A stretch of 64,000 nucleotides of DNA. Source: an uncultured Tolumonas sp. GTDB lineage: Bacteria > Pseudomonadota > Gammaproteobacteria > Enterobacterales > Aeromonadaceae. Shown in pieces: positions 43,218 through 54,434 of this stretch. Location of the stretch: the NCBI RefSeq assembly GCF_963676665.1, contig NZ_OY781371.1, positions 310,001 to 374,000 on the forward strand, read 5' to 3'. Both the position numbers and the translations under genes were made by a program. The notes under the pieces were generated by a model that was not told where the DNA came from, ran no database searches, and saw only the letters and a list, made by a program, of their open reading frames with translations. Position 1 is the first letter of the stretch; each line of letters starts with the position of its first letter.

Positions 43218-45848
43218 TCACATTTCGTCGGCTGGATTTAGTTTTTCAACCAATTTTTCTTCCAGCGTTTTCTTATCGGCATCCGTCAGTGGCGAACCAT
43301 CCAGGCGTGACAGACTGAAAAAGTCTTCTACCCGTTCGCCGATAGTGGTGATCTTAGCCGCATGCACTTCAAATTCGCAGGCCTGGAATACCGAACCGAT
43401 CCGGGCTAATACACCGGGGCTATCCAGTGCCACCAGCTCGATCAAGCTGTGTTTATGGTCGCCTTTAACGGGCAGATAAGTTACCCGGGTTGGCACATTA
43501 AATTGACGATGTCGACGTGATAGCGGGCGTGATGGCGGCAGGGAATATCCCGGACGCGTCAGCGCCTGTTCCAGTGATTGGATAATCATTGGCACGCGAT
43601 CAGTTACAACCGGTTCACCATTCGGTTCCATCACCACAAAAGTATCCATGACATAGTTTTCTTTCGAGCTCATGATTTGAGCATCGTGGATGTCGAGATT
43701 TTTGTGATCGAGAATGGCGGCGACCGTAGCAAACAGATTTGGCATATCCCGGCAATACAGGAAAATCTCACTCCCGCCACGGGTTTTGTGATTACCAAAC
43801 ACGACCAGTGGTTTTTCATTGTCGGCATGGTCGAGAATATGCCGAGAGTGCCAGGCAATTTGTTCCGAGCTGTGTCTTAGGAAGTAATCAGCCTTAAACT
43901 GAGACCACAGCTGGTTGACCTTGGGTTCGTCATAGCCCTGAATCTTCAGGATCAACATGGCTTGGCGTTGGTTTTCGCGAATTCGCAAGCGCATATCTGG
44001 CGGGTTTTCCAACCCTTGACGTAATGCACGTTGTGTCGCGAAGAATAACTCTTTCAGCAGCGTCCCTTTCCAGTCATTCCACAAGGAATCATTGGTTGCA
44101 CAGATATCCGCTACTGTCAGGCAATAGAGATAACCCAAATGCTCTTCATCACGCACCACACGAGCAAATTCTGTGATTACATCGGGGTCATAAATATCCC
44201 GACGTTGCGCAGTGACCGAGAACAGCAGGTGGTTTTTCACCAACCAGGCAACCAGACGTCCTTCATAACGATCCAAACCATGCAATTCACAGAAATAGAG
44301 CGCATCGTTCGCGCCTAAATCCGAATGATCGCCTCCGCGTCCTTTCGCGATATCGTGGAACAGTGCAGCAATAAACAGTAATTCCGGTTTGTTCAGTCGA
44401 TTGTATGTTTCAAAGAATAACGGATGCAGTTTGGCGCGTTCTGCCTGCTGGAAGCGATAAATGTTTTTCAGCAAACGATGTGTGTGTTCATCAACTGTGT
44501 AGGCATGGAACATATCAAACTGCATTTGCCCGACAATCTGGCTCCATTGCGGCAGATAGGCGGCCAAAATACCGTGTTCATGCATCAGACTGAATGGCAG
44601 CGAAATGCCACGCGGGTGACGCAAGATCGCCATAAAACGTTCGCGGCATTCCGGCAGTTCTTGTAGGGCAATCACTAAACACCGGCGGGCGTCACGCAAG
44701 GCACGCAGGCAAGAAGAGTAGATCCCGGTGATATCCGGATTTTCGGCAATCTGATAGAACAGATCGAGAATGGTATGCGGTGCATCCTGAAAAATGGAAG
44801 GCTCTAACACATCAATATGTGTACCGCGCAAAATGAAGTTTTCATTCAGTAACTTCGTTTTGGTCGACTCGTTGCCTAAAATGGCTTCGTCGAATAACTG
44901 CAGCAGCATCTCGTTCAGTTCAGTGATCCGGCGTACGGTCTGAAAGAAACGTTTCATCATCTGTTCGACCGGCGCATTCCCTTCACCGGGGTAACCCAGC
45001 ATCTGCGCGACCATCCGTTGGCGATCGAATAACAGACGGTTGTCATTTTTTTGGATCGCTAAATGCAATGCAAAACGCACGCGCCATAGGAAATTCTGGC
45101 AATCTTGCAATTCCAGATATTCAGCGCGGTTTAAGAAGCCAAAGCTGGTCATCTCTTGCAATGACATCGCGCCATACTGGCGACGAGCAATCCAGGTAAT
45201 GATTTGCAGATCACGCAAACCACCGGGGTTACTTTTCACATCGGGTTCCAGCAGGAAGGCGGTATCTTGGAATTGCTGATGGCGTAACAACTGCTCTTCG
45301 CGTTTAGCGCGGAAAAAGGCGTCACTCGGCCAGAATTTGGATGGCTGTAATAACTCTTGCAAGCCATTAAATGTGGCAACCGAACCGCAGATCAGACGGC
45401 TTTCCAGCAGATTCGTAGCAACAGTAATATCTTCTTTACCTTGTTGCGTACACTCTTTCAGGCTGCGAACTGCGTGGCCGATATCCAGACGCAAATCCCA
45501 AAGTAACGTGAGAAATTGGCTGACGGTTTCGCCTTGCGCTGGCGTGATGGCTTTTTGGCTTAACACCAGAATGTCAATATCGGAATAGGGGTGTAATTCA
45601 GCCCGACCATAGCCACCGACGGCAATCAGTGCCAGTGAGGCATGTTTGTCGAGCCCAAATTTTTGCCACAAACGAGTCAACAGCTGATCGGTAAACTCTG
45701 AGCGTGCAGCAACCAGTTCAAGGACATCTTCCTGCGCCATAAACTGTTCTTGTAACCAAGTCTGCAGACGAGACAATAACTCTTTACAATGTGGGATAGT
45801 CAGTTGATCGTCAGGTATGGCACTCGGGTTAAGTTGTTCCGGAAGCAT
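43218..45848 (-). CDS. glnD: Bifunctional uridylyltransferase/uridylyl-removing enzyme GlnD
   Basis: An 876-residue nitrogen sensor that uridylylates and deuridylylates the PII protein in response to glutamine. The nucleotidyltransferase motif GGYGRAELHPYSDID is near residues 78-92. A central HD domain (FIAALFHDIAKGRGGDH) has the uridylyl-removing activity. Two C-terminal ACT domains (IFLYCRDMPNLFATVAAILDH; LIELVALDSPGVLARIGSVFQ) sense glutamine. ATG 45848 is preferred, with GGAA upstream. A TTG at 45902 would add 18 residues and overlap map by 4 bases. Confidence 0.95.
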   Translation of the reverse strand: MLPEQLNPSAIPDDQLTIPHCKELLSRLQTWLQEQFMAQEDVLELVAARSEFTDQLLTRLWQKFGLDKHASLALIAVGGYGRAELHPYSDIDILVLSQKAITPAQGETVSQFLTLLWDLRLDIGHAVRSLKECTQQGKEDITVATNLLESRLICGSVATFNGLQELLQPSKFWPSDAFFRAKREEQLLRHQQFQDTAFLLEPDVKSNPGGLRDLQIITWIARRQYGAMSLQEMTSFGFLNRAEYLELQDCQNFLWRVRFALHLAIQKNDNRLLFDRQRMVAQMLGYPGEGNAPVEQMMKRFFQTVRRITELNEMLLQLFDEAILGNESTKTKLLNENFILRGTHIDVLEPSIFQDAPHTILDLFYQIAENPDITGIYSSCLRALRDARRCLVIALQELPECRERFMAILRHPRGISLPFSLMHEHGILAAYLPQWSQIVGQMQFDMFHAYTVDEHTHRLLKNIYRFQQAERAKLHPLFFETYNRLNKPELLFIAALFHDIAKGRGGDHSDLGANDALYFCELHGLDRYEGRLVAWLVKNHLLFSVTAQRRDIYDPDVITEFARVVRDEEHLGYLYCLTVADICATNDSLWNDWKGTLLKELFFATQRALRQGLENPPDMRLRIRENQRQAMLILKIQGYDEPKVNQLWSQFKADYFLRHSSEQIAWHSRHILDHADNEKPLVVFGNHKTRGGSEIFLYCRDMPNLFATVAAILDHKNLDIHDAQIMSSKENYVMDTFVVMEPNGEPVVTDRVPMIIQSLEQALTRPGYSLPPSRPLSRRHRQFNVPTRVTYLPVKGDHKHSLIELVALDSPGVLARIGSVFQACEFEVHAAKITTIGERVEDFFSLSRLDGSPLTDADKKTLEEKLVEKLNPADEM

Positions 45849-45898
45849 AAGCAATTCCAAAGGGTTAGGCTCCACATCATTGTAGAGCCGGGGTAGGA

Positions 45899-46690
45899 TC
45901 AACTGTTATGAATAACGCGATCCAGCTCTTCATCCTTACGTAAAGTCAGGACTTCACATCCATCTTCGGTAACAAGCAAAGTATGTTCCCATTGTGCTGA
46001 TAAGCTACGATCTTTCGTGACGACCGTCCAATCATCCTTCAACACGCTGCATTGCGGTTTACCGGCATTAATCATTGGTTCAATGGTGAAACACATACCG
46101 GCCTTGATAATGGCACCCGTACCGGCTTTACCATAGTGCAGAACCTGTGGTTCTTCGTGAAAGCCTTTACCAATACCGTGACCACAATATTCGCGCACAA
46201 CAGAATAACCGCAACCTTCCGCATGCTTTTGAATAGCCGCGGCAAAATCACCCAGGCGCGCACCGGGTTTGACCATTTTAATTGCCAGATAGAGACACTC
46301 TTGTGCAACGCGACATAAGCGTTCGGCGAGAATACTGCCTTTACCAATGATGAACATTTGTGATGTGTCACCATGATAACCATCTTTGATCACGGTGATG
46401 TCCATATTCACAATGTCGCCATCCTTCAGCTTCTTATCTGCAGAAGGAATGCCATGGCAAACCACATGGTTTATGGAGATGCAGGTTGATTTCGGAAAGC
46501 CGTGATAGTTCAGCGGTGCTGGAATTGCCTGCTGCACATTCACAATGTAATCGTGACAAATTTGATCCAACTCTTCGGTGGTGATACCGGCTTTCATATA
46601 CGGTGCGATCATTTCCAGAACATCGGCAGCCAGTTGGCCAGCCACGCGCATTTTTTCGATTTCTTCTGGGGTCTTAATAATGATGGACAT
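45899..46690 (-). CDS. map: Methionine aminopeptidase, type I
   Basis: A 263-residue enzyme removing N-terminal methionine from new proteins. Metal ligands can be seen in order: GDIVNMDITVIKDGYHGDTS (two aspartates), CGHGIGKGFHEEP (histidine), FTIEPMINAG (glutamate) and WEHTLLVT (glutamate). ATG 46690 matches the start of E. coli Map (ISIKTPEDIEKMRVAG). It is divergent from rpsB, as in other gammaproteobacteria, and probably co-transcribed with glnD and dapD. Confidence 0.96.
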   Translation of the reverse strand: MSIIIKTPEEIEKMRVAGQLAADVLEMIAPYMKAGITTEELDQICHDYIVNVQQAIPAPLNYHGFPKSTCISINHVVCHGIPSADKKLKDGDIVNMDITVIKDGYHGDTSQMFIIGKGSILAERLCRVAQECLYLAIKMVKPGARLGDFAAAIQKHAEGCGYSVVREYCGHGIGKGFHEEPQVLHYGKAGTGAIIKAGMCFTIEPMINAGKPQCSVLKDDWTVVTKDRSLSAQWEHTLLVTEDGCEVLTLRKDEELDRVIHNS

Positions 46691-46829
46691 AATTATTCTC
46701 TGAACTGAAAACCTGTAACCGACCGACAGGTCTATGTTTCCCGATTTTATAGACAATAGAAAATGAGTGCTAGTCTCAACAACAGGAAGAATGCGTATTA
46801 AACCAGATAAGATGCGTTGTTTTACCCAT

Positions 46830-46871
46830 TTGAAGTGGCGCGCGTAGCGGGTTTATGGTATAAAGCGCGCC
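46830..46871 (+). promoter_or_regulatory. rpsB promoter with extended -10 and GC-rich discriminator
   Basis: TGGTATAAA (46856-46864) is an extended -10 element, followed by the discriminator GCGCGCC typical of stringently controlled ribosomal promoters. A weak TTGAAG lies upstream at 46830 with non-ideal spacing. The same layout is known for rpsB in other gammaproteobacteria. Confidence 0.65.
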
Positions 46872-47000
46872 GAACGGAGAGTCTCTCCGATTTCATAAAT
46901 TAATCATTACATACCACACACACATCTATAACCCGCTCCGGGGTGCCAATCATGGTCGGAGTGAGGGATGTGTGGAGGCCCAACCCCAAAGAGGAATAAA
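46872..47000 (+). ncRNA. rpsB mRNA leader (S2-binding autoregulatory element, t44/tff type)
   Basis: The leader starts with a CGGAGAG-T-CTCTCCG hairpin (46875-46889). It then carries the conserved segment CCGGGGTGCC...GGTCGGAGTG...GTGGAGGCCCAACCCC before the GAGGAA ribosome-binding site. In E. coli this leader folds around the start region and is bound by S2 for feedback control of rpsB-tsf. Together with the promoter it accounts for the 310-bp gap between map and rpsB. Confidence 0.7.
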
Positions 47001-47729
47001 ATGGCTAAAGTTTCTATGCGCGACATGTTGCAGGCAGGTGTTCACTTCGGTCACCAGACTCGTTTCTGGAACCCAAAAATGAAGCCGTTCATCTTCGGTT
47101 CCCGCAACAATGTACATATCATCAACTTGGAAAAAACTGTTCCAATGTTCGATGACGCGCTGAACTATCTGTCTAGCGTTGCTTCTAAAAAAGGCAAAAT
47201 CCTGTTCGTTGGTACTAAACGTGCCGCTACTGAAGCAGTTAAAGAAGCAGCTCTGAGCTGTGACCAGTTCTTCGTTAACCACCGTTGGTTAGGTGGTATG
47301 TTGACTAACTGGAAAACTGTTCGTCAGTCAATCAAACGTCTGAAAGATCTGGAAGCTCAATCTCTGGATGGTACTTTCGAAAAGCTGACCAAGAAAGAAG
47401 CGCTGATGCGTACTCGCGAAATGGAAAAGCTGGAAAAGAGCCTGGGCGGTATCAAAGACATGGGCGGCCTGCCTGATGTTCTGTTCGTAGTTGACGCTGA
47501 CCACGAACATATCGCTATCAAAGAAGCTAACAACCTGGGTATCCCAGTTGTATCTATCGTTGATACTAACTCTAATCCTGATGGCGTAGATTACATCATT
47601 CCAGGTAACGACGACGCAATCCGCGCTGTACAGCTGTACCTGAATGCTGCTGCTGATTCAGTTCGCACTGCTCGTGAACTGGACATCGTTGTTCAAGCTG
47701 AACAAGACGGTTTTGTTGAAACTAACTAA
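47001..47729 (+). CDS. rpsB: 30S ribosomal protein S2
   Basis: A 242-residue ribosomal protein, matching the usual length. The N-terminal [26 protein letters not shown] and the [18 protein letters not shown] motif are diagnostic. S2 joins the small subunit late and helps S1 bind. ATG 47001 follows GAGGAA; further upstream in-frame sequence is the regulatory leader. Followed by tsf in the classic rpsB-tsf operon with an attenuator between them. Codon use is strongly biased, as for highly expressed genes. Confidence 0.98.
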   Translation: MAKVSMRDMLQAGVHFGHQTRFWNPKMKPFIFGSRNNVHIINLEKTVPMFDDALNYLSSVASKKGKILFVGTKRAATEAVKEAALSCDQFFVNHRWLGGMLTNWKTVRQSIKRLKDLEAQSLDGTFEKLTKKEALMRTREMEKLEKSLGGIKDMGGLPDVLFVVDADHEHIAIKEANNLGIPVVSIVDTNSNPDGVDYIIPGNDDAIRAVQLYLNAAADSVRTARELDIVVQAEQDGFVETN

Positions 47730-47766
47730 TTTTAGTTAGGCCCTGACAACAAATCGTACAGGTTTG

Positions 47767-47790
47767 AAGGGGCCCTGGTGGCCCCTTTTA
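47767..47790 (+). terminator. Attenuator hairpin between rpsB and tsf
   Basis: AAGGGGCC / GGCCCCTT with a 5-base loop followed by TTTTA. Partial termination here would give more S2 than EF-Ts transcript. Confidence 0.75.
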
Positions 47791-47827
47791 CTGTAACTGG
47801 CATTTACCTTAATTGAGGATGGATGAC

Positions 47828-48706
47828 ATGGCAGATATTACTGCTGCAATGGTAAAAGAACTGCGTGAACGTACCGCCGCAGGCATGATGGATTGTAAAA
47901 AAGCACTGACCGAAGCCAATGGCGACATCGAATTAGCCATTGAAAACATGCGTAAATCAGGTCAGGCAAAAGCTGCTAAAAAAGCTGGCCGTATTGCTGC
48001 TGAAGGTGTGATCATCGCTCGTAGCGCTGGTAACACTGCAGTAATGCTGGAACTGAACTGCGAAACTGACTTCGTAGCTAAAGACGCAAGCTTCCGCGCT
48101 CTGGGCGAAAAAGTAGCTGACATCGCGCTGGCTGGCAAAATTTCTGATGTTGAAGCACTGAAAAATGCTGACTTCGGTAACGGTGAATCAGTTCAGGTAA
48201 CTCTGAACAACCTGATCGCTAAGATCGGCGAAAACATGAACCTGCGTCGTGTTATGATCGTTGAAGGCGACAACCTGGGTACTTACATCCACGGTTCACG
48301 TATCGGTGTAGTAACCAAACTGGTTGGTGGTGATGTTGAGCTGGCAAAAGATCTGGCTATGCACGTTGCTGCAAACAGCCCACAATTCGTTAAACCTGAA
48401 GACGTTTCTGCAGAAGTCGTTGCAAAAGAACGTGAAATTCAGGTTGATATTGCGATTAACTCTGGCAAGCCAAAAGAAATCGCAGAAAAAATGGTTGAAG
48501 GCCGCATGAAGAAATTTACTGGTGAAATTTCTCTGACTGGTCAGCCATTTGTTAAAGATCCTTCAATTCTGGTTGCTGACCTGCTGAAACAGAAAGGTGC
48601 TGATGTTCAGGACTTTATCCGTTTTGAAGTAGGTGAAGGTATCGAAAAACAAGAAACCGATTTCGCTGCTGAAGTTCAGGCACAAATTGCTGCCATGAAG
48701 GGCTAA
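47828..48706 (+). CDS. tsf: Elongation factor Ts
   Basis: A 292-residue guanine-nucleotide exchange factor for EF-Tu. The N-terminal UBA-like domain [26 protein letters not shown] is followed by the core with the TDF motif ([10 protein letters not shown]) that displaces Mg from EF-Tu. The length is slightly above that of E. coli (283). ATG 47828 matches the family start ([14 protein letters not shown]). Second gene of rpsB-tsf. Confidence 0.97.
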   Translation: MADITAAMVKELRERTAAGMMDCKKALTEANGDIELAIENMRKSGQAKAAKKAGRIAAEGVIIARSAGNTAVMLELNCETDFVAKDASFRALGEKVADIALAGKISDVEALKNADFGNGESVQVTLNNLIAKIGENMNLRRVMIVEGDNLGTYIHGSRIGVVTKLVGGDVELAKDLAMHVAANSPQFVKPEDVSAEVVAKEREIQVDIAINSGKPKEIAEKMVEGRMKKFTGEISLTGQPFVKDPSILVADLLKQKGADVQDFIRFEVGEGIEKQETDFAAEVQAQIAAMKG

Positions 48707-48726
48707 TCGAATCATCGGCTAAATAC

Positions 48727-48753
48727 AGACCGCGACATATGTCGCGGTCTTTC
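48727..48753 (+). terminator. Palindromic terminator/attenuator between tsf and pyrH
   Basis: AGACCGCGACAT / ATGTCGCGGTCT is a perfect 12-bp inverted repeat followed by a short TTTC tail. Confidence 0.72.
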
Positions 48754-48773
48754 TATGAGCGGAAAATAGACCT

Positions 48774-49508
48774 ATGAGCACTCATCCGAAAACTGCATAT
48801 AAACGTGTTCTGCTGAAATTAAGTGGCGAAGCCCTGCAGGGCGCCGAAGGTTTTGGTATCGACCCTACTGTATTAGACCGTATGGCGCAGGAGATCAAAG
48901 AACTGATCGAACTGGGCGTTGAAGTCGGTCTGGTCATTGGCGGTGGTAACCTGTTCCGTGGTGCTGGTCTGGCAAAAGCTGGTATGAACCGCGTAGTAGG
49001 CGATCACATGGGTATGCTGGCGACCGTGATGAATGGTCTGGCCATGCGTGATGCATTACACCGTGCGTATGTAAACGCCCGTTTGATGTCAGCAATCAAT
49101 CTGCAAGGTATCTGTAACGATTACAACTGGGCAGAAGCAATCAGCCTGCTGCGTAATGGTCGTGTAGTGATTTTCTCTGCTGGTACAGGTAATCCTTTCT
49201 TTACCACTGATTCTGCAGCGTGTCTGCGTGGTATTGAAATTGAAGCTGAAGTGGTATTGAAAGCGACTAAAGTGGACGGTGTGTTTTCTGCTGATCCAGT
49301 TAAATTCCCAGATGCGGAACTGTATTCAGAACTGGATTACAACGAAGTTCTGGACAAAGAATTGAAAATTATGGATCTGGCGGCATTTACTCTGGCTCGC
49401 GACCATAATCTGCCTATCCGTGTATTTAACATGAATAAACCGGGTGCATTGCGTCGGGTGATCATGGGTGAACGTGAAGGCACTTTGATCCATCACAAAA
49501 ATAAATGA
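48774..49508 (+). CDS. pyrH: UMP kinase
   Basis: A 244-residue bacterial UMP kinase of the amino-acid-kinase fold, phosphorylating UMP to UDP; activated by GTP and inhibited by UTP. Visible: [45 protein letters not shown] and [18 protein letters not shown]. The length equals the E. coli enzyme within a few residues. It follows tsf after a strong hairpin and precedes frr. Confidence 0.97.
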   Translation: MSTHPKTAYKRVLLKLSGEALQGAEGFGIDPTVLDRMAQEIKELIELGVEVGLVIGGGNLFRGAGLAKAGMNRVVGDHMGMLATVMNGLAMRDALHRAYVNARLMSAINLQGICNDYNWAEAISLLRNGRVVIFSAGTGNPFFTTDSAACLRGIEIEAEVVLKATKVDGVFSADPVKFPDAELYSELDYNEVLDKELKIMDLAAFTLARDHNLPIRVFNMNKPGALRRVIMGEREGTLIHHKNK

Positions 49509-49583
49509 TCAGACTTTAGTTTTGGCTCTATAAAGTCTTTAATATGAAGCATCTGCCAAATCTAGCGAAAAAGGATACAGATT

Positions 49584-50141
49584 GTGATCAATGAAATTAA
49601 AACTGATGCAAAAGATCGCATGACTAAAAGTGTTGAAGCACTGAAGTCTCATATGTCAAAAATCCGTACCGGTCGTGCACAACCTGCGTTGTTGGACGGG
49701 ATCACGGTTGAATATTATGGTTCTGCGACCCCATTGCGTCAGGTTGCCAACGTAGTGGTTGAAGACTCTCGTACGCTGGCGGTTTCCGTTTTTGACCGTT
49801 CCATGATTCAGGCAGTTGAAAAAGCCATTATGACGTCTGATCTGGGGTTAAACCCATCGTCAGCAGGTACAACTATTCGTGTACCGTTGCCAGCATTGAC
49901 TGAAGAACGTCGTAAAGATTTGATTAAACTGGTGCGTGGAGAAGCAGAGCAAGCTCGTGTTGCTGTGCGTAACGTTCGTCGTGACTGCAATGCCGATCTG
50001 AAAGCCCTGTTGAAAGATAAAGACATCACCGAAGATGATGATCGTCGTGCTCAGGAAGAAATTCAGAAGCTGACTGACAGTTTTGTGAAGCTGGTTGATG
50101 ACTTGTTAGCCGCTAAAGAAAAAGAGCTAATGGAAATCTAA
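49584..50141 (+). CDS. frr: Ribosome recycling factor
   Basis: A 185-residue factor that, with EF-G, splits post-termination ribosomes. Conserved: [72 protein letters not shown] and the hinge helices. Start is GTG 49584, matching the N-terminus of E. coli RRF, which also uses GTG. Followed by a strong terminator-like hairpin before uppS. Confidence 0.97.
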   Translation: MINEIKTDAKDRMTKSVEALKSHMSKIRTGRAQPALLDGITVEYYGSATPLRQVANVVVEDSRTLAVSVFDRSMIQAVEKAIMTSDLGLNPSSAGTTIRVPLPALTEERRKDLIKLVRGEAEQARVAVRNVRRDCNADLKALLKDKDITEDDDRRAQEEIQKLTDSFVKLVDDLLAAKEKELMEI

Positions 50142-50163
50142 GCTGCTAATCAGGTATAGTACG

Positions 50164-50197
50164 GGCGCCGTGCAGTCTGCTGCATGGCGCCTTTTTT
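50164..50197 (+). terminator. Terminator/attenuator between frr and uppS
   Basis: GGCGCCGTGCAG / CTGCATGGCGCC (12-bp stem with one G-T pair, loop TCTG), followed by TTTTTTAT. Confidence 0.85.
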
Positions 50198-50211
50198 ATC
50201 TGGAGGAATCA

Positions 50212-50991
50212 ATGACATTACCGGATGCGATCTCGGACATTGCGAACCAATCTTTGCCGAAGCATGTCGCTATCATTATGGATGGTAATGGCCGTTGGGC
50301 TCAGCAACGCGGAAAAATTCGTGTTGCGGGTCATAAAGCGGGAGTGGCATCCGTTCGTCAAGTGGTGTCCACTGCTTCACGTATGGGTATAAAGGCCCTG
50401 ACGTTATTTGCTTTTTCCAGTGAAAACTGGCGTCGTCCAGAAACAGAAGTATCCGCGTTAATGGAATTGTTTATGTTTGTGCTGGCACGAGAAGTGCGTA
50501 AGTTGCATGACAGTAACATTCGTTTACGTGTGATTGGTGATATTCATGGTTTTAGTGAACGTCTACAAAAGAAGATCAATGAGGCAGAAAGCTTAACCGC
50601 TCATAATGATGGTTTGACGCTGAACATTGCTGCTAATTATGGTGGTCGCTGGGATATCGTACAGGCGACACAGAAACTTACAGCCAAGATTTGCGATGGT
50701 TCGCTAAAACCAGAACAAATTAATGAAGCTTTGCTGGCAGAACATCTGTCTATGGCTGATATTCCTGATGTTGATCTGTTGATTCGAACCGGTGGTGATC
50801 ATCGGGTTAGCAATTTTTTACTTTGGCAAATTGCGTATGCTGAATTGTTTTTTACTCCAGTGCTCTGGCCTGATTTTGGCGAAGAGCAGTTTCTGGATGC
50901 AATTGCCTCATTTATTTCCCGTGAGCGCCGTTTTGGCTGCACCGGTGATCAGATAAAAAACTGGCTGGTTTCATCGGCCAATAATTCATAA
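50212..50991 (+). CDS. uppS: Undecaprenyl diphosphate synthase
   Basis: A 259-residue cis-prenyltransferase making the C55 lipid carrier precursor for peptidoglycan and LPS. The catalytic aspartate lies in [14 protein letters not shown], followed by the SSENWRRP motif, and the basic motif [23 protein letters not shown]. The usual RTGGE reads RTGGD here, a conservative change. ATG 50212 is preceded by GGAGGA; longer frames begin inside the upstream hairpin. First gene after an attenuator in the lipid-envelope part of the cluster. Confidence 0.96.
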   Translation: MTLPDAISDIANQSLPKHVAIIMDGNGRWAQQRGKIRVAGHKAGVASVRQVVSTASRMGIKALTLFAFSSENWRRPETEVSALMELFMFVLAREVRKLHDSNIRLRVIGDIHGFSERLQKKINEAESLTAHNDGLTLNIAANYGGRWDIVQATQKLTAKICDGSLKPEQINEALLAEHLSMADIPDVDLLIRTGGDHRVSNFLLWQIAYAELFFTPVLWPDFGEEQFLDAIASFISRERRFGCTGDQIKNWLVSSANNS

Positions 50992-51008
50992 TAAAGGGAT
51001 ATCTTTCG

Positions 51009-51854
51009 TTGAAACAAAGAATTATAACCGCTTCGATTTTAATCCCATTGGCAATTGGCTGGCTGTTTTATTTACCAATTGAATATTTTTCGCTGTTAGC
51101 TGCCGTATTGTTTTTTCTTGCAGGCAGAGAATGGGGGCGTTTTTCCTCTTCTGATTCAGGTCTGTTTTTCCCTATCAGCTACACAATTGTATTGATGGCG
51201 AGTTATTATTTTGCACCATTACGATCTGTTTTACAGGGATATATAGATCCATTGATTTGGTCAGTTTTATTAGCTGGAATCATATGGTGGGTCTTAGCTT
51301 TGGTTATGATCATGCGCTATCCAGGATGTGAAACGTGGTGGCGTAATCGTCCTTGGCTACTCTGGTTATTCGGTTTATCAACGTTATTGCCTTTTTTCTG
51401 GTCACTTGTGCTGTTGCGTGGATACCATTTCCAAAGCGATACACGTGTTGGCAGCTGGACGTTGTTATTCGTAATGTCGCTGGTCTGGGTCGCGGATACC
51501 GGCGCATATTTCACTGGCCGGGCATTCGGTTCTCGCAAGCTATTACCCGCAGTCAGTCCGAATAAAACTATTGAAGGTTTATTAGGTGGGGTTGGTGCGG
51601 CCACATTATTGGCAGTGGTTGTTACTCTCAAAAACCATACGGAAATGCAGCAAAGTGTGGCTATTATCATCAGCTCAGTATTGGCTGTATTGGCGTCAGT
51701 GTTGGGCGATCTGACAGAAAGCCTGTTTAAACGGGTAGCAGGGATTAAAGATTCTGGATCATTGTTACCGGGTCACGGTGGTGTTTTGGATCGGATTGAT
51801 AGTCTGACTGCGGCTTTGCCTGTGTTTGTTATTAGTTATCTGTTATTAAGCTAA
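51009..51854 (+). CDS. cdsA: Phosphatidate cytidylyltransferase (CDP-diglyceride synthase)
   Basis: A 281-residue inner-membrane enzyme making CDP-diacylglycerol for all phospholipids. About eight hydrophobic helices. The family signature is complete near the C-terminus: [20 protein letters not shown] with VLDRID following, which contains the catalytic aspartates. Start is TTG 51009, 17 bp after uppS; no in-frame ATG lies near the conserved N-terminus. Confidence 0.95.
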   Translation: MKQRIITASILIPLAIGWLFYLPIEYFSLLAAVLFFLAGREWGRFSSSDSGLFFPISYTIVLMASYYFAPLRSVLQGYIDPLIWSVLLAGIIWWVLALVMIMRYPGCETWWRNRPWLLWLFGLSTLLPFFWSLVLLRGYHFQSDTRVGSWTLLFVMSLVWVADTGAYFTGRAFGSRKLLPAVSPNKTIEGLLGGVGAATLLAVVVTLKNHTEMQQSVAIIISSVLAVLASVLGDLTESLFKRVAGIKDSGSLLPGHGGVLDRIDSLTAALPVFVISYLLLS

Positions 51855-51865
51855 GGGTTATAACC

Positions 51866-53062
51866 ATGCAGTATTTGACCATCCTCGGATCTACTGGGTC
51901 GATAGGTCGCAGTACGCTGGATATCGTACGCCGACATCCTGAACGATTTGCCGTAACTGCATTAACAGCTAATAAAGACGTAACACAAATGGTGTTAAAT
52001 TGTCTGGAATTTCGTCCGTCTTTTGCGGTCATGGCCGATGAAGCATCAGCTTTGTTATTGAGAAACGCTTTAGCTTCTCACGGCTTGACCGTAGAGGTAC
52101 TGTCGGGTAGTAATGCATTGTGCCAAGTTGCAGCGCATTCATCCGTTGATATTGTTATGGCCGCCATTGTTGGCGCTGCGGGTTTGTTGCCCGCTATGGC
52201 TGCTATCGAACAAGGAAAGACGGTCCTGCTGGCCAATAAAGAAGCCTTGGTCATGTCGGGTCGCCTTTTTATGGATGCAGCACAACGTTATGGTGCACAT
52301 ATACTGCCTGTTGATAGTGAACATAATGCTATTTTCCAATGTTTACCTAAAGATGCCCAATCAACATTAGGTCGTTGTGATTTACTGGCTGCCGGCGTTG
52401 ATAAAATTCTCTTAACAGGTTCTGGTGGCCCATTTCGCTATACACCATTGGATGAAATGAGTTTTGTTACTCCAGAACAAGCTGTTACGCATCCGAATTG
52501 GTCGATGGGGCGTAAAATATCTGTCGATTCTGCAACCATGATGAACAAAGGGCTGGAGTTTATTGAAGCCAAATGGTTGTTTAATGCCGCACCAGAGCAA
52601 ATTCAGGTCATCATTCACCCGCAGTCCGTTATTCATTCAATGGTGCAATACCGCGATGGTTCGGTACTTGCACAAATGGGGCAACCCGATATGCGTACTC
52701 CTATTGCGCATGCACTCGGTTTTCCCGAGCGTGTAGCCTCCGGTGTTGGTGCTCTGGATTTCTCCCGTATTGGTGAACTTTCTTTTTTACCTGTTGATTT
52801 CACTCGTTATCCCTGTCTTAAATTAGCCATTGAAGCTTGTTGGGCCGGGCAGGGTGCGACAACGGCACTGAATGCAGCGAATGAAATTGCCGTTGAAGCT
52901 TTTCTTGACGGTAATGTTGGTTTTACTGATATTTATCGTGTCGTTGCTGAGGTGCTTGCCGGATTAAAACATGACAATGTTCATGATTTAGAGACCATCC
53001 TGATGATTGATTCTGAAGCCAGACAAGCTGCCTGTCAGCAAATTGCGAGGTTAGTTGCATGA
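51866..53062 (+). CDS. dxr: 1-deoxy-D-xylulose 5-phosphate reductoisomerase
   Basis: A 398-residue enzyme of the MEP isoprenoid pathway using NADPH. N-terminal Rossmann motif [18 protein letters not shown], the [11 protein letters not shown] segment, metal site [13 protein letters not shown], and the substrate loop [21 protein letters not shown] are all present. Order uppS-cdsA-dxr differs from E. coli (dxr-uppS-cdsA) but is common in other gammaproteobacteria. Overlaps rseP by 4 bases. Confidence 0.97.
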   Translation: MQYLTILGSTGSIGRSTLDIVRRHPERFAVTALTANKDVTQMVLNCLEFRPSFAVMADEASALLLRNALASHGLTVEVLSGSNALCQVAAHSSVDIVMAAIVGAAGLLPAMAAIEQGKTVLLANKEALVMSGRLFMDAAQRYGAHILPVDSEHNAIFQCLPKDAQSTLGRCDLLAAGVDKILLTGSGGPFRYTPLDEMSFVTPEQAVTHPNWSMGRKISVDSATMMNKGLEFIEAKWLFNAAPEQIQVIIHPQSVIHSMVQYRDGSVLAQMGQPDMRTPIAHALGFPERVASGVGALDFSRIGELSFLPVDFTRYPCLKLAIEACWAGQGATTALNAANEIAVEAFLDGNVGFTDIYRVVAEVLAGLKHDNVHDLETILMIDSEARQAACQQIARLVA

Positions 53063-54408
53063 GTACTGGATTATGGAATCTGGCGTCATTTTTGATTGCG
53101 CTCATCATTCTGATTGCTGTTCATGAATGGGGGCATTTTTGGGTCGCCCGCCGCTGTGGTGTAAAAGTACTGCGTTTTTCCCTAGGGTTTGGCAAAGTTC
53201 TATGGAATAAAACTGGGCAAGATGGAACAGAATATTCTCTGTCTCTGATCCCGCTGGGTGGTTACGTTAAAATGCTGGATGAGCGTGTAGAAGCTGTTCC
53301 GGCAGAACTCAAATCACAAGCCTTTAATAACCAGTCGATAGCTAAAAGAGCTGCAATTGTGGCGGCAGGGCCGTTTGCTAATTTTGTGTTTGCCGTGGTT
53401 GCATTTTGGCTGGTTTTTCTGATTGGAGCGCCGAGTGTTAAGCCTGTGATCGGTGAAGTTACTCCTTCATCTATTGCCTATCAGGCTGGTTTGCGCTCAG
53501 GGATGCAGATTATACGGATCAACGAACAAACCGTAACTGACTGGGAAGGTGCCAGTTATGGTTTTGTCAGTGCGGTTGGTCAGCAAGATGTAAACCTGTT
53601 AGTTGAATCAGATGCAGGTCTTCAACAACAAATCCGTTTACCATTAGGTGATTGGAAGTTAAGCCCTGATGAACCATTACCATTTAAAAAATTAGGCTTC
53701 AGCCCGTTATCCCCCGAAGTTCAACTTGAGCTGGCTAAACTCACCCCAAATGGTGCGGGAGAAAAAGCAGGCCTGAAGGTTGGCGATAAAATAATCTCGG
53801 TTAATCAACAGGTAGTTACTGACTGGCAAAATTTTGCCCGAACGATCCAACAATCACCGGAAATACCATTACAGTTGCAGGTATCACGTGATAGCCAAAC
53901 GATATCTGTTACATTGACGCCCGCACGCAAAGAAACCAAAACTCAAGTCATCGGATTTGCCGGATTAATGCCTGTGGTTAAGCCACTACCGGAAAAATAT
54001 CTGACTGAGGTTCGTTATGGTCCGGTCGATGCCATTCCACATGCTATAAAACGTATGGCTGAGGTTACCAAGCTGACGTTGGATGTGGTTGCAAAATTAA
54101 TAACCGGGGCAATTTCGGTAGATAATTTGAGCGGTCCTATTGCGATTGCAAAAGGGGCTGGGGATAGTGCGGGATTTGGTTTAGTTTATTTCCTGGGTTT
54201 TCTGGGACTAATCAGTGTTAACCTTGGTATCATGAATTTATTACCTTTGCCGGTACTGGATGGTGGTCATTTACTGTTTTTCGGTATTGAAGCGCTATTA
54301 CGTCGCCCAGTTCCCGCGAAGGTTCAGGATATTGCCTATCGGATTGGCGCAGCCGTATTGATGTGTTTGATGGCTATTGCGTTGTTCAATGATTTCACCC
54401 GTTTTTAA
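53059..54408 (+). CDS. rseP: Site-2 protease RseP
   Basis: A 449-residue inner-membrane zinc protease that cleaves RseA within the membrane to release sigma-E and clears signal peptides. Zinc-binding H22-E23-x-x-H26 lies in the first membrane helix ([19 protein letters not shown]). Two periplasmic PDZ domains follow (about 120-310). The third zinc ligand is in [13 protein letters not shown]. The start overlaps dxr (ATGA), and bamA follows 26 bp downstream. Confidence 0.96.
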   Translation: MSTGLWNLASFLIALIILIAVHEWGHFWVARRCGVKVLRFSLGFGKVLWNKTGQDGTEYSLSLIPLGGYVKMLDERVEAVPAELKSQAFNNQSIAKRAAIVAAGPFANFVFAVVAFWLVFLIGAPSVKPVIGEVTPSSIAYQAGLRSGMQIIRINEQTVTDWEGASYGFVSAVGQQDVNLLVESDAGLQQQIRLPLGDWKLSPDEPLPFKKLGFSPLSPEVQLELAKLTPNGAGEKAGLKVGDKIISVNQQVVTDWQNFARTIQQSPEIPLQLQVSRDSQTISVTLTPARKETKTQVIGFAGLMPVVKPLPEKYLTEVRYGPVDAIPHAIKRMAEVTKLTLDVVAKLITGAISVDNLSGPIAIAKGAGDSAGFGLVYFLGFLGLISVNLGIMNLLPLPVLDGGHLLFFGIEALLRRPVPAKVQDIAYRIGAAVLMCLMAIALFNDFTRF

Positions 54409-54434
54409 CGGATAGACAAGGATCTCAATACAAC

